DNA of 64,000 nucleotides from Sanguinoderma infundibulare (GCA_032821775.1 JAVLRN010000009.1:1736001-1800000); one strand, 5' to 3'. Positions 36,301 through 47,852 are shown, counted from the stretch's first letter. A program made the numbers and translations. Notes: generated from the letters alone by a model not told the origin.

Positions 36301-38467
36301 ATTCCCGGCTATTGACTGCGCATTCCGTGGGTTATTTTCTCATCCTGTACCAAGTCGCAGTCGTATTGAATACGCCCGCCACACGCCTCCCGCACGTTCT
36401 CCACAGGTTCGATGTCGCCAGAGCATCGTTCCTGGGAGGCCGACACTCCTATTTTCGCTCACAGACATGTCATTCATTATCCATCGAGCCATCCGTCCAT
36501 TCATTGAAGTTCGGCCTCTGCGGGTGCAGTGGGGACCCTTCTCTCGACTAACTTTCTTTGGAATTCCTCCCCGGACGCCGCCTTCTGATCGTCGACGAGG
36601 TTCTCTTTCCAGGTACGTCATTTTCGGCGCGTCCCTCTGCGCAAACCTCGTTTGCTATTTCATCATCTTGTCGCGCTTGCTGGCGCTCGCCGTTCACGTT
36701 TGTCGCGGAAACGACACGGCGGCGTGTGCTACGACGCGCTACATGTCCGGTCTCAGATGGCACCGCCCGCCCCCCCTGACCACGGTGACGCCGTCGAGAG
36801 TTGAGTTCATGTATTGAACCTCGTGCACCCATCGCAAGGGCAAGGTTGGGGGGGCGGCCGGTCTCATTTCGCCATCTCCTTGGCTCGATTGATGACCCGT
36901 TCGACTCTTTTTGCTGCCGTCCGGCTGACAGCCCCCGCCCAGAATTACCGTGACATATCATAGATTGTACGGGACACATTCATACGCAGAGTTCAAGTTG
37001 ATTCCCGCTTCAGGCAAGCATCTACCATCCGGAGCGTCCGGCCGTTAGGCTACGCATGCTTATCGGGGCGTTCTCCTGACCCCCGCAGGCCCTTTCGCTA
37101 CTATAGGGTGCGTGGGCGCCCCAGAGTCTGTCAGCTGCACGGTTGCTTGCAGGGTCGAGTTTCCTAACGCGTCCGGCGTGCGCCCGCCTGGCGTGCTCAT
37201 TCATTCCGGTGCGCGCCCTCGCTCACCGCCTCAAGTTTCCGAACAGCGTCCGGTGCCTGGTGCGCGGCCAGGGTTAGCCAGCACGGTGCGGGAGCGGGTG
37301 CGGACGTTCGCTTGGCGGTCGGGCAAGCGCTTACGGATCGGTAGGCGTTGCGACGATAGATCGGGGCCAATCGAGGTCATGGGCTGCTGGTGGTCTTTCC
37401 GGAAGCACCCCACTGGGAACCGCTGGAATGCGTGGCTCCCCTCCAGAGGGATGCTTCCAGGGTGTTTCAGGAAGAGAAGGGATGATGATTCTCCAGAGAA
37501 GGACGGGCTTCACGCTGCCTGGTTGTGTTCTCATGTATCTACACAATGCATTGTCAATTATCACCGCTTTCAGACGCTGCGTCGCACTGGCTGGAGCCCC
37601 CCTCCCTCCTATTCTTTCAGAGTGCTTTACAAGGAAAGACCAGAGGGGGGGGAGGATGGGAGGGGAGGGAAGGAGGTTAGGGACACACCGGGACTCAGTC
37701 GCGTCCACTGCGGTGTCGCGTGCGCCATTCGTGGTGGACCACCCTGAGGACGTTATCGACTGGTCCAGGCTGTGTGCATCATCTATCTCGATGGTACAAG
37801 CGCGAGTCCCCCGCAGGTCATGTCCTATTGGGCGAGCTGACATTATTCTTATTCTAACCTGACAGCCACGTTCATCCGTCCCGACCACTCCCAGGTGAAC
37901 GGCGACTCCAAAAGCCCGTCAATTTCGGCCCTTCGGTTCTGTGGGGGCGTGAGTGTTGCCGATTCATATGGAGGCCGAGACCTTTATTCACGCTCCTATT
38001 CAAGGCGGGTTCTCGTCGCTTCATACGCGGGTAGCCGGTCATGACATTCATACCCCGAGCCCTGTTGAAGGCTTGAGTGGACCATGAACCATAGCTTTTC
38101 CGCCAATCACGGCACGGACCGCCCGCGGCGGCGTCTCAACCTTCTGCAGATGTTCCGACAGACCGTTCTGGAATTTCGTGAGGACTTTCATGGAGGGACG
38201 CCTGGGCTTCATAGGCCACCAAGCAACCTGTCGCTTCTTTCCTTTTGGTGGTCACCGTGGCTGAAGTTGCTGCCGAGCTACCGTCGCGGATCCCACAGTT
38301 CGGCATTCTGGGCAGAGCCAAAGTGACTGGTGACGAGCTTCGGTCTTCCAGCTGCGAACAAGCGAGCCATACGCGGCGATTCACATCTACCAAGATGTTC
38401 CCTTTGCAATTTCCGTGAAGTCGTGTTGTACATGTGCGTAGTGTCGTGTGACTGCAGAGCTCGTGCA
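33398..38467. other. Gene-poor region (5.1 kb)
   Basis: Upstream of the WOPR gene and downstream of the GLTP gene. The open frames are short and unrecognisable. A long upstream region is common for WOPR master regulators, so part of it may be promoter. I see no RNA gene, transposon motif or strong repeat. Confidence 0.45.
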
Positions 38468-39335
38468 TCAGAATCCCTTGTTGTGCCCGCCCTTCTCGTA
38501 GAAGTCCTCGAGACGCTTGACGATGAGGTCGAGGGCCGTGAGCCACTTGTTGAGGTCCTCGTTGAGCTTATCGGCCGGAACTGGGGCGCCGCCGGCAGGA
38601 TCAGCAGCGAGCTTGGTGTAGAAGTCGGCGCGGTACGGGCACGCCTTCATCGCGACCTGCACGCAGAACGAGCGGTGCCGTAATCAGCGACCACGCCCAC
38701 GATCGTCATCGCACGCATTAAGCCGGGGGAAGGCCATATATGGACACGCACCGAGAAGATGCCCTTCACGACAAAGTTGTGGAACTTCTTGAGCGTGTCC
38801 TCGTACGACTTGCTGAACGCGGCGGAGAGCTCTTCGGCCGCGTTCGCCTGCGCGGCCTGGAGAGCCTTGCAGGTGAACGAAAGGCCGCGGAGGAGCCACA
38901 TGAGGCCCTCGGTCGCAGTGCGCTTCTTCTCACCCTTCTCGCTCACAACGAGGAGCTCGAGGGTCGAAGACTCGTTCGGGTAGGCGTCGTAACGAGCGCG
39001 GACTTTCTGAAAACGGTCGTCTGAGCGCCATTCCATCACATTAGGAAGGAGAACTCACCGCGATGTTACCCTTGAGGTCGCTCTGGACAGGGACGAAAGC
39101 AGATGATCCGAGGAGGTCTGAAGAGGAAATCCTTGAGGGCTCTCGATCCCTGCGTATGACACGAAGGCACGTACCGAATAGGCCCACGACGCCCTGCGCA
39201 GCTTCGAGGAAAGCAAGGGTATCGACGCCAGCGTCTGTGATCGGAACGTCCGCAAACGACTGCAAGGGGTCAGTTGCACATCGCCACTGTGCCCCTTGAA
39301 ACGCTTACCTTCACGGTCTCGAGATATGGCGCCAT
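38468..39335 (-). CDS. Glycolipid transfer protein, HET-C2 type
   Basis: Five exons: 39309-39335, 39175-39259, 39059-39117, 38752-39006, 38468-38656; 204 aa, close to fungal HET-C2. The sphingolipid headgroup residues of GLTP are in place: D51, N55 and K58 in SDLKGNIAKVR, W94 in TEGLMWLLRGL, and H133 in KKFHNFVVKGIF. The family moves glycosphingolipids between membranes in the cytosol. In Podospora, het-c alleles also control heterokaryon incompatibility, but nothing here shows an incompatibility role. Exon 1 codes nine residues only. The gene is divergent from the methionine-sulfoxide reductase gene with 235 nt between the start codons. Confidence 0.92.
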
Positions 39336-39570
39336 TGGTATACGTGGGTGGTGGATGAAAGGACGAGAGAGCTGCTGGCAAGGCGGTCGGATGGCGCTGC
39401 AACAAGGACAGATCCGTAGATCGCCCTGATGGAGACCGCTGCTGTATCTTATCTTATCTATCCACATATTGTCCCGCGAGCATTCGCACTCTTGCGTGCT
39501 CCGCGAGCCGGCAGTTGGGCTCCCCATTAACTGCCACTTGATCAACCTTCTCCCCAACCTCCCACATCCA
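39336..39570. promoter_or_regulatory. Bidirectional promoter with clustered GATA sites
   Basis: The region separates the start codons of the GLTP (minus) and sulfoxide reductase (plus) genes. At 39445-39462 the plus strand reads TATCTTATCTTATCTATC, that is four GATA cores on the minus strand (two of them AGATAA). The cluster is about 110 nt from each start codon. GATA factors in fungi include AreA/NIT2-type nitrogen and SRE-type iron regulators. Which of these acts here cannot be told. Confidence 0.55.
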
Positions 39571-40326
39571 ATGCCGCACGCCGATTTGGCTCTCATCCCC
39601 TCGGGGCTCGACAAAACGGCGTTCTGGGAGCACGTCCACGAGCAGCTTGGACACCTCTTGGCAGGTCAACGAGATTGGGTATGTTTGCGCATGTGTGTCC
39701 TTAGCCGTGTAATTCAAGCGAGTGTCGCTGAGTCTTGGCCACAACCCAGGTGACTAATCTCGCTAACGCGTCTTCTCTCATCTCAAACGCCCTTCAAGCC
39801 CTGCCTGACTTCGGGACGGGCGATCGGATGGTTAATTGGTGCGGTGCGTCTATGTTGCGTACTTGCCGCTCAGATGACCTTAACGCGGGACTCACACTCG
39901 CCGTTTCATGCCCTCCCAGGTTTCTACCTCCGCTCGGACCTCTTCCCGGCCCCCCGATTTAGCCCCCAACAGACGCAAGGCTGTCAACCCGATCGACTCC
40001 TCCTTGGGCCGTTCTGCGGCAAGCCCGCCTGCCAATTCATCAACGTCTCGCCCGGGAAGGCTCGAGGCGTCTGCGCGGATGCCTACATCCAGAGACGCAC
40101 GGTGCTCGTGACGGACGTCGAAGCTTACCCGGGGCACATCGCATGCGACGGTGAAACAAGGAGCGAGATCGTATGCCCACTGCTTCTCGCGGTGCCCGGC
40201 GAGGCCTCGGAGCGCACGCTTGGGCTCCTCGACCTCGACTGTCTGGCGCTGGGTGGATTTGACGAGCGGGATAAGGTTGGACTGGAGAAGATAGCGAAGC
40301 TAGTAGTCGACGCTTGCGACTGGTAA
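39571..40326 (+). CDS. Free methionine-(R)-sulfoxide reductase (GAF domain)
   Basis: Three exons: 39571-39678, 39750-39843, 39920-40326; 202 aa. A single GAF domain carries the fRMsr pattern LGPFCGKPAC, GVC, YPGHIACDGETRSEIVCPL. The three cysteines corresponding to those of the yeast and bacterial enzymes are C105, C119 and C143. The C119-C143 spacing (24) is standard, while C105-C119 is 14 instead of the usual 10, a four-residue insertion in the active-site loop. The enzyme reduces free, not protein-bound, methionine-R-sulfoxide in the cytosol using thioredoxin. It is divergent from the GLTP gene. Confidence 0.9.
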
Positions 40327-41043
40327 CATAGCGCTCCTGATTGGACAAGAATGATCTCAATTACAACGCGGTGCATTGGACGCAGACCGCACCGGCTTAT
40401 CGTTTACCTGAGCATCAGCGAAACAGTAAACCCCTTGCTGGGAAATCGACCGTAGGATGGATAATGCAGTAACGGTGGTTTAGTCGTGCTACTCATTACT
40501 GATGACCGACCAACACCCTTCGCGGGTAATCTCCATATAATTTCATTCTTCGAAGACTGCAGCGACGCAGAACGGCAAAGCGGCACGCTGGTATCGGGTA
40601 TTCACGTACCCCACCCCAACGGCGGCGACATGTGGTGGGGTACTACATGGACGGGACCAATGAAAGTGCACGGCAGTCGCTGCGGCGAACATGGCCAGAG
40701 TTCCAACCTTCAACCAATAGCGCCTCGGCAAAGTTGTCGGATCGATTTTCCGCGTATCGATTCAAGCCATTCTCTCCAAAGAAGGCCTTCGTATTGCCAC
40801 TGTCACTGCCTTCTAATAAAACCGACGCGGGAGAACCTCTCGAGCTCGTCATGGCAGGCAGCCGCTCGAATGGATAGCGTCCGCCTAACGTCAAAACGTT
40901 CTTCCTTCCAGCTCTCGCAGCACTTCTCTTGTCAATTTCAGACACCGAGCGGACGAAGCAACCGCACATGCATGATGTAGAACGACAATTGCCATGTAGA
41001 CGGAAAGACCGGGACGCCGCACCAACTTCCCTCCGGCAGGCCT
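40327..41043. other. Intergenic, convergent (0.7 kb)
   Basis: 3' flanks of the sulfoxide reductase (plus) and cysteinyl-tRNA synthetase (minus) genes. Open frames at 40486-40980 (plus) and 40643-41107 (minus) have no recognisable domain. Nothing else is seen. Confidence 0.5.
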
Positions 41044-44000
41044 CTATTGTTGCTCCTTCTTCTGCCATTCGAGAAAGTCCTGGTGGCGCTTCTCCTGCAG
41101 GTCCCACTCCTTCTTGACCTTCTTCCCCGCGCTCTTGCTGAGTTCCTTGCCATCCCCGTCGGTGACAGGAATGCCGTTCTCGTCCCAGCTCCGGTACGTG
41201 CCTTCAGGCACGTTGGGCGGCTTGAAGAGCTCCTGGGGAGGCACGCGGCCCTTCTCGAGCGCCGCAACGCGTTTCTGCCTCTCCGCTTCGACCGCAGCGG
41301 CCTTCCTGGCAGCCTTCGCCTCCACCTGAGCGCGTTTCTCGTCGCGAGCCTTCACGAGCTCCGCGGGGGACACGAGCTTGACAAGTGCCTTGCCATCTGT
41401 GGAGGGGTGGCGCGAAGCAAGCGACGGTCGACGGTCCGGAGACGCACGTACGAAGGTGTACGAGAATGTCGTAAGGCAGCCACGACACGACATGCCGCAT
41501 TCGGGTGGCGTTAGGATTCGGGGGTGCGAGCGTTCCATAATCAGAAGCCCATTCAATCAAACGCGAAAATGAACCCGGCACACGCCGCCACCACGCACGC
41601 ACCTTCCTGGTCGTCCAGGGCGACCCCGAGCGGGACGAGGTCGTTGTCCCGCAGTTTGTCCGACAGCGCGAGGATGTCTTTCAGCGCGTGCTCGCCCTTC
41701 GCGATCGCCAGTTTCCGGACGCCATCCCGGAAGGACGAGAGCGTCCGGAGGTATGGCATGAGCACCTCCTCCCTCTGTCGTAGCGGTCAGTCCAAACATC
41801 CGAATGCCGTCCGTCTTGGCAGGAGCGGGCGTGAACGCAAATTGGCTAACGCTACTCACATTGACGCCGCCCTCCTCCGTATCGCGCTCCTGGCCCCAGC
41901 CAAGCTCAGTCGTTTCGCCCTCCCCAAGACCGAACATCCGCAGCTGCTCTCCGACCCACCGCGCAACGCGCTGCACCAGCCCGATCTCGATGTGACCACC
42001 GGGTGCCTTGAGGTAGACGTTCGTGCGCGAGACAAGCTCCCGGAGAACGGTGATCGCCTCTGGGGAGTTGAACGAGTCGCACAGCGCAGCCCGGAACGCC
42101 CTCTGGCTCGCATGGAAACTGTGCGCACAAAAGCGGACGGGAAGTGATCAGCGCATGACGTTCCCCGGTGCGCGTTCGCGGGGAGCCTCCCTGCCCCCGC
42201 CTTCCCGCGAAAGCGATCGGACGGGCGGCGGGGAAGGGAAGGGGGCTTCTCCCTCGCGAGTGGCAGAAGCAGTCAAATGGAGATCCGTTTCACCTGTCTG
42301 TCAGCTCGCGTTCTGCCTGTTGGAAGCGGTTCTTGCCGTCGAGCGACGGGCCCTCCGCCTCTGCCTGGGAGACGAGCGCCTTGACGTTGGTGAAGAAGTT
42401 CTGTAGGGAAGCCCCGAACAGGGCGGGTCAGATACTGATGGCAGTGGCACTGCGCAATCTGTGCATGCGGCTATTGCACGCGCCAGCGCACCGCATGGGA
42501 GGACGCACGCCCCCCACGCACACGACATCGCAGAAGGTGCGAAAAAGAAAAAAAAAATGCGGGAGGCTGGGCAGAAGAACAAGGACACGCACATTGAACG
42601 CGATCTCGATTCCGCGCACTTCGCCGGTCATGAGCGATTCCGAGAAGTCGACCTTCGAGTTCCAGAGCTGCGTCAGGAACGCCAGACGCAGCTGGCGCGC
42701 GGTATACTTCTGTAGAATTTCCTGTAGGGCGATTCACGTGGAACGGCGCCGATGTCCGCCGGACGCCCTGTTAGTAACAACGAAGACGAAGGAAGACGAC
42801 GACAGGCGCGCTCTCTGACACACCAGCACCGTCAACACGGCGCACTCACATCAATGGTGATGAAGTTTTTGAGCGACTTGCTCATCTTCAGGCCTTCAAT
42901 GTGTAGGTGGCCGGTGTGCAGGAAGTAGTTCACCCACGCGTTGCAGTTATGATATGCCTACATGTAACGTAACCAGGATTAGACGACAATCCACATGGAC
43001 GCTGAATATACGGTAGGAAGCAGCTGTTCCGTACACAGGGACGGATGACGTACCTCTGCCTGGGCCATTTCGTTATCGTGATGCGGGAATGCCAGGTCAA
43101 TGCCGCCCGAATGGATGTCCATGTTGTCGCCGAAGATGGCAGACGCCATGACGGAGCACTCGATGTGCCAGCCAGGCCTTCCGGGGCCCCAAGGCGACGG
43201 CCATGACGGTTCGCCGGGCTTGGACGCCTTCCACAACGCGAAGTCCGCGGGCGAACGGCGGCCGGTGGCCACGGAAAGCGCACCCTCGCCCTCCTCAAGG
43301 AGCTCCGAGTTGCCCTTGCTCCACGGCTCGAGCTTCGCGTAAGAGTGGTTGTCGGCCTTGTCGAAGGCCCGGGTGTCAAAGTAAACGCTGCCTTCGACCT
43401 CGTACCCGTACCCATTCTTGACGATGCCCTCGACAAACGACGCAATTTCGGGCACATACTCTGTCACGCGTGTGAGGGTATCGGGCTCGCGCACGCGCAG
43501 GCGGCGCATGTCCTTGAAAAACTGGTCTTCCCAATACGCTGCAAGAGTCCGGAAAATCATGTGGTCGCTCACGGTGCTGCCAAACTGACAATTTTCAACT
43601 CAGAGCGCCCCCACTGCGGCAAAGAGGCCCGAACGTTACCTGCTTGTCCAGTGCCAGCGCCATGACATCCCTAGAGACGTCTATCAGTGAATGGGCGACC
43701 TCCGTACTCGTCTGCCCGGATCGGATCTGTTGTTCGGCTACAACGAGAGAGTTGTAGGCGGCGTTCTGGCATGAAAGTCAGTTCACGTCAGCTGTCAGAT
43801 GTCGGATGACATACTGCGGCGTTGAAATGCATCTCAAACTTCTCGTCCTTTTGGAGACCTTGTAACCTCCATGTCTGCTCTTGGAAGTGCTCGACCAACC
43901 TGGGCCATGCTTCTCGCTCACTTCCAGGAGCAGGCCGGTCTGTTTCCGCAAGGCTCTTGCACACCTTGGACTGGACGTAAGAGGTCCAGGCGGTTGTCAC

Positions 44001-46188
44001 TTGGCCGATCAGTTCAGGGGTGAGGGAGGTTGTGAGTAACTTGAGTTTGGAGATGTGATAATTGTGTCGGGCGCGAATAATTATCTAAAACAGCGGCTGG
44101 TGAGAATGACCGAAGGAACCGCGCGTTAAGGAAAAGCGAATAAGCGACAAGCACCAGGGCCGAGCTCTTACAATCACACTGATAGGTATTCGGGCGTTGC
44201 GAGACAAACGGCATGAATGAAGCAAGATCGGAAGAGCCACGAGACCGGAAGAGCCATACAGAAAGTTTGACATCTGCCAAATCTCCAGGAGATCAGATAT
44301 CTAGAAGCGTGAATGGCCGCGGAACAATGCAGCAGCGATCAGGACGCACATACGCGCGTGTGGCTATCCATATCAACCGGTGAACCTTTGCGAGCGTTTT
44401 TGCTCGGATCACGCTGCCAGAGTATGCGATCATCTCGCACGTTCACATAGCCGGGCATGGAAGAAGCTATCCTAGACAATGGATCAAAACAGATCGGACA
44501 CTGGGTGGTACTGGGTTCATCAATGCGGAAGAGCAGGAACACCGCATTGCCGGCTCACCCGAACATGTCAGCTCATGTCGCCCGACTTGCGACAGGAACA
44601 TCCTATGCACAGAAAGATGTTTGTTGTGATTTTGCGCACGGGTGAAGTACGCCATAATGATAGGGATTTCGGTGAAGATGCTCTTGGGAGGTTCATCAAA
44701 ACGCCACACGCTTCCAAACCTCGAGGAGACAGCAATGGGGTCCTATTAACGCAAGCGGCCAGATAGGCGTTAGTGGCCGAATTGTTCGCTTTGGTGTTCG
44801 GCCTCACCGGAGAGGTTTGTCTGGTAAGATCGAGGTTTTGGAATGAACGCAGCACTGAAGCCGCTCAGATCAAGATCATTTACCAAAAGAACCGTCAACG
44901 TGGAGATAGTGCCGTACTCCAGCTTCTAACCTCTGATATGCCGCGCGTGCAGGGTCATAATCGACGATTCGGACCTCAGAAAGTTCCTGGTTTCGTAATT
45001 GGCCGCCTGCCTTTATGACATCTGACACACTGACATACGCAGAAGCCCACCATCTTCGAACGGTCTGACAAATGGCTTCCATGAACTGTGACGCAAGCGT
45101 TTACCCTCCAAAGATACTGATTCTGCCTTCAATAGGCCAGAACTCTGCAGGTGTAATTGCGCAGCGAGCCTAGTCTAACGAGCCGCTGAATAATCGGCAG
45201 GTCGACCAATCACTGTATGTCAGAAGGGCGTAAGGGTACCCCGGCTATGCGACATAGCTGTGCGGTGCGAGTATCCGTGCTCTGCCGGTTAATTGAGCAA
45301 TGACTCGCCCAACCTCTGTCTTCGCGGATGCGGGAGAGTACCTAGCACAGTAAGCGGCTAGATCATGTAGCAGAACCTACAGAATCATACTTCAGGGTAT
45401 CTCTTGTAGCCTTACACCCGCGTACGCCCAACTACGATGAAGGTTGGGGGGTAACTCAAGGTGCGGCTAGGTGGCTTAGTCACATGCGGCTACGTCTCGC
45501 TACGACGCAGGTTCGTGGGGTAACCTCACGCGCCTCTGACATACAGTGAATCCGTTCAGGACAAGGCCTAAGTGGAAGCGGGCGGCTTGGACGACGCCAC
45601 GAAACACGAGACTCTTGAGTCTGAACAGATTTCTCGTCATGATGATCATGAAGACTCAGCGTTTCATAACTTCTTCAATCCGACCCGAGATATGACAACC
45701 GCGGACGTTGTCAGAGCTCCGGCCTTCGACTTGTCCGTTCGGACCAACATAGAAATAACGAACAGCCCAGGTCGGTGACACATACCTTGTCGTCTATATC
45801 CGTAATGTTCACCACGAAGTGAACATCGTACTTGAAGTAGTCGGTCATGATCCTCCGGAGGATGTCCTGGGTGACATAATTCCTAGAGCGTAGCGATCGG
45901 AGGATGAGAGGGGGTTGGGTAGGAATAACAATTCGCCGTACTCACCTCGCATGGCCCATATGCGACGCGTCGTACACGGTAGGCCCGCAGTTGTACCACT
46001 TGACATGGCGCCCTTCGTTCGGGATGAATTCTGTCTGCAGCGGCCGAGCTTCAGCTGCCACGGCCACCGGACACGACGGGATGTGAACGGAAACCGACTT
46101 TTGTGCGCGTGAGGGAGTTGTAGACCTTGAGGACCGGTTCCTGGTCCTTCTGGGTGGGCAAAGACCAGTGGGGCTGCTGTACGGCCAT
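41044..46188 (-). CDS. Cysteinyl-tRNA synthetase
   Basis: Twelve exons: 46099-46188, 45946-46034, 45786-45882, 43815-44084, 43640-43765, 43054-43584, 42850-42957, 42593-42721, 42294-42400, 41860-42118, 41603-41774, 41044-41396; 776 aa. This class I synthetase charges tRNA-Cys. Seen: zinc ligand C46 in YNCGPTVYD, the HIGH-type motif HMGH (55-58), [18 protein letters not shown], the HHDNE zinc/ATP motif and KMSKS (425-429). The C-terminus has a long Lys/Glu-rich helix, as in eukaryotic cytosolic enzymes, ending [16 protein letters not shown]. All exon phases agree. Oddities: intron 3 (44085-45785) is 1.7 kb, and intron 1 needs an unusual GTCGGT donor, so the first exon is less certain. One gene may serve cytosol and mitochondria; I see no clear targeting peptide. 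Confidence 0.92.
44085..45785 (-). other. 1.7-kb intron of the cysteinyl-tRNA synthetase gene
   Basis: Bounded by donor GTATGT and acceptor TTTTAG. The flanking exons join in frame between NITDIDDK and [10 protein letters not shown], as in other synthetases of this family. Other introns here are mostly 45-70 nt. The interior holds an imperfect direct repeat at 45432-45530 and minus-strand fragments, one with a RING-like CPICFDPL at about 44339-44542. It probably contains an inserted sequence of unknown type. Confidence 0.75.
45432..45530. repeat. Imperfect direct repeat inside the intron
   Basis: CTACGATGAAGGTT with GGGGGGTAACTCA (about 45432-45460) recurs as CTACGACGCAGGTT with CGTGGGGTAACCTCA about 66 nt downstream (45499-45530). 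GTGCGGCTA and ATGCGGCTA stand in the matching place after each copy or between them. It looks like an old tandem duplication. Confidence 0.5.
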
Positions 46189-47852
46189 GCAGGGGCGCGA
46201 TGGACGGTGGTGACGGAGAGCAGAGGCAGAGAGCGACCTGGCAGGTAGATATCTGGAAGGAAGCAAGACGATGCGAGGACGAACGAGCATGCACGCGGCC
46301 TCTCTAAAACCTCGGCGGAGTCAGTGCTTTCGAGCACGGTGCGGCCACTGACTCTGAATAGATCGCAATTCCAAGCCATCCCGCCAAATCCCCGCGCTTA
46401 TCGCAGATCGGCCCGCTGTCCGCCTGTCCCTCGCTTCGGCTAAGGCGGCCACGCTTCTTTCTGTCCTGCTACCAAGTCACATTATCGCAAGCAGTCTAAC
46501 CACGCATCACATTGCCCTCGCGGTAATAGAATTGTCAGAGGTTAGCCACACACTCGGCGTGTCGCATTGACTCAAGTCAACGTTCAGCCTCGAAACGACA
46601 CGGTGCGTCTCCTGGATCCCATTCTACTCAGATCTTACTGACACCATTGGCATGACGGTGCAGACCCTCTCGATCGTCACAATATTCGTGACGATTTGCC
46701 AGCCATAGGCCATCTTATTCGTCGTCGTCGCGAACCAATGAGCAACATACGATCGACACTATGTTTGCTGGTGTTGGTCCCGAAGAAGCTGACACCGTCA
46801 GCCGCTATGGGAGCCCATAAAACATCGGCCGTCCTGCGTCGTTTCTCCCTCGTAGCTTCTTCCTCTGCCATTACCTTCCGGCCAAGTCGTCCCTTCTCCC
46901 TCTCTCTCTCTGTCTGTCTTGTGGCTCGCTCTTGGCTGTTCTTGAAGGTCCTGGTCCTCTCCCCGTTGCTTCTCGCGCGTTCATGGGCTCGGGCTGATAT
47001 TCTCCTGGTGTCTGCTCTGCCTCTAGCCTTGAAGTCTGGCTTACTGTGCCTTTTGTACGTCGCTTCCGATTCTTCTCTCGTCGTCCAACGTCCCACTGTC
47101 TGTCTCACATCTCGGTTTCCTGCGCCTGTGCTCCGCCTGTACTCTTCCCATAGTTCGTCTTCGCTCTCTCCGTTGGGGTCGTCTGTACTCCGCGCTCTGA
47201 CTGTCTGGCAACATCACCTTACTGTCGACCCCGGTCTGCCTCTGGGGTCTACTGACGCCGCCTCTTCCCTCCTAGCTGGCTAGTACTGGCGTCCCTACGG
47301 TCAGCTCGCGAAGATCTTTGGGCAACACACAAGGTAAGTCCCGAGGGAGGGCGGACTTCGCGGTCCGTCCTGGCGCAGACCTTTTCGTGGTCCTCGGGAT
47401 AAGTACCTCCAGTGGTGACCGGGTCGCCACTGGAGGGAAACCAACATGCGCCGAAGGTTCTGAACGTCGCTACGATGTGGAGTAGTAGCATGTACATACA
47501 TACGTCCGAGGTCTTTGCAATGAACGTACGTTCTCGCTCATGATGGTTTACGGGCAGGTGGGGTGTTGACTTGCGTTCATACATTGCTGTCTGGTAAGTG
47601 ACTTGGACGAGCATGCCAATGTGACATTGGCAGTGGGCGACTCGGAGCGCTTTTTGAAGCAGGTTGTGCCGTCTCTTCTCGATCTGTGCGAGTTGATGTC
47701 ATCGAACGGAACTCGTATATCACCACTATCCTGAACGTACATAGCTACCCCCGACATATGTCACATACACAGCCTACAAGCATCCAATACAACACAGAAC
47801 GAGACACAAATGAAACACTGGTAACGAGAAACACAGAACTCGGCCCATCAGC
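46189..47852. other. Intergenic (1.7 kb)
   Basis: Upstream of the synthetase gene and downstream of the membrane-protein gene. A 195-codon plus-strand frame (46696-47283) is Leu/Ser-rich low complexity and includes a TCTCTC microsatellite near 46900-46915. It has no recognisable domain. The segment 47339-47436 is rich in inverted repeats and is annotated separately. Confidence 0.5.
47339..47436. repeat. Cluster of nested and tandem inverted repeats (possible structured RNA)
   Basis: Outer arms TCCCGAGG (47339-47346) and CCTCGGGA (47392-47399) enclose an 8-bp hairpin (47349-47356 with 47363-47370, one G-U pair) and a short hairpin GACC/GGTC (47379-47392). Six nucleotides later, CCTCCAGTGG (47406-47415) pairs with CCACTGGAGG (47427-47436) with further inner pairing GACC/GGTC. 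I recognise no known RNA family and the strand is unknown. Confidence 0.45.

Noticed and set aside
46696..47283. 195-codon Leu/Ser-rich plus-strand frame resembling a membrane protein
   Set aside because: It arises from CT-rich simple sequence; no start context, splice sites or conserved motif.
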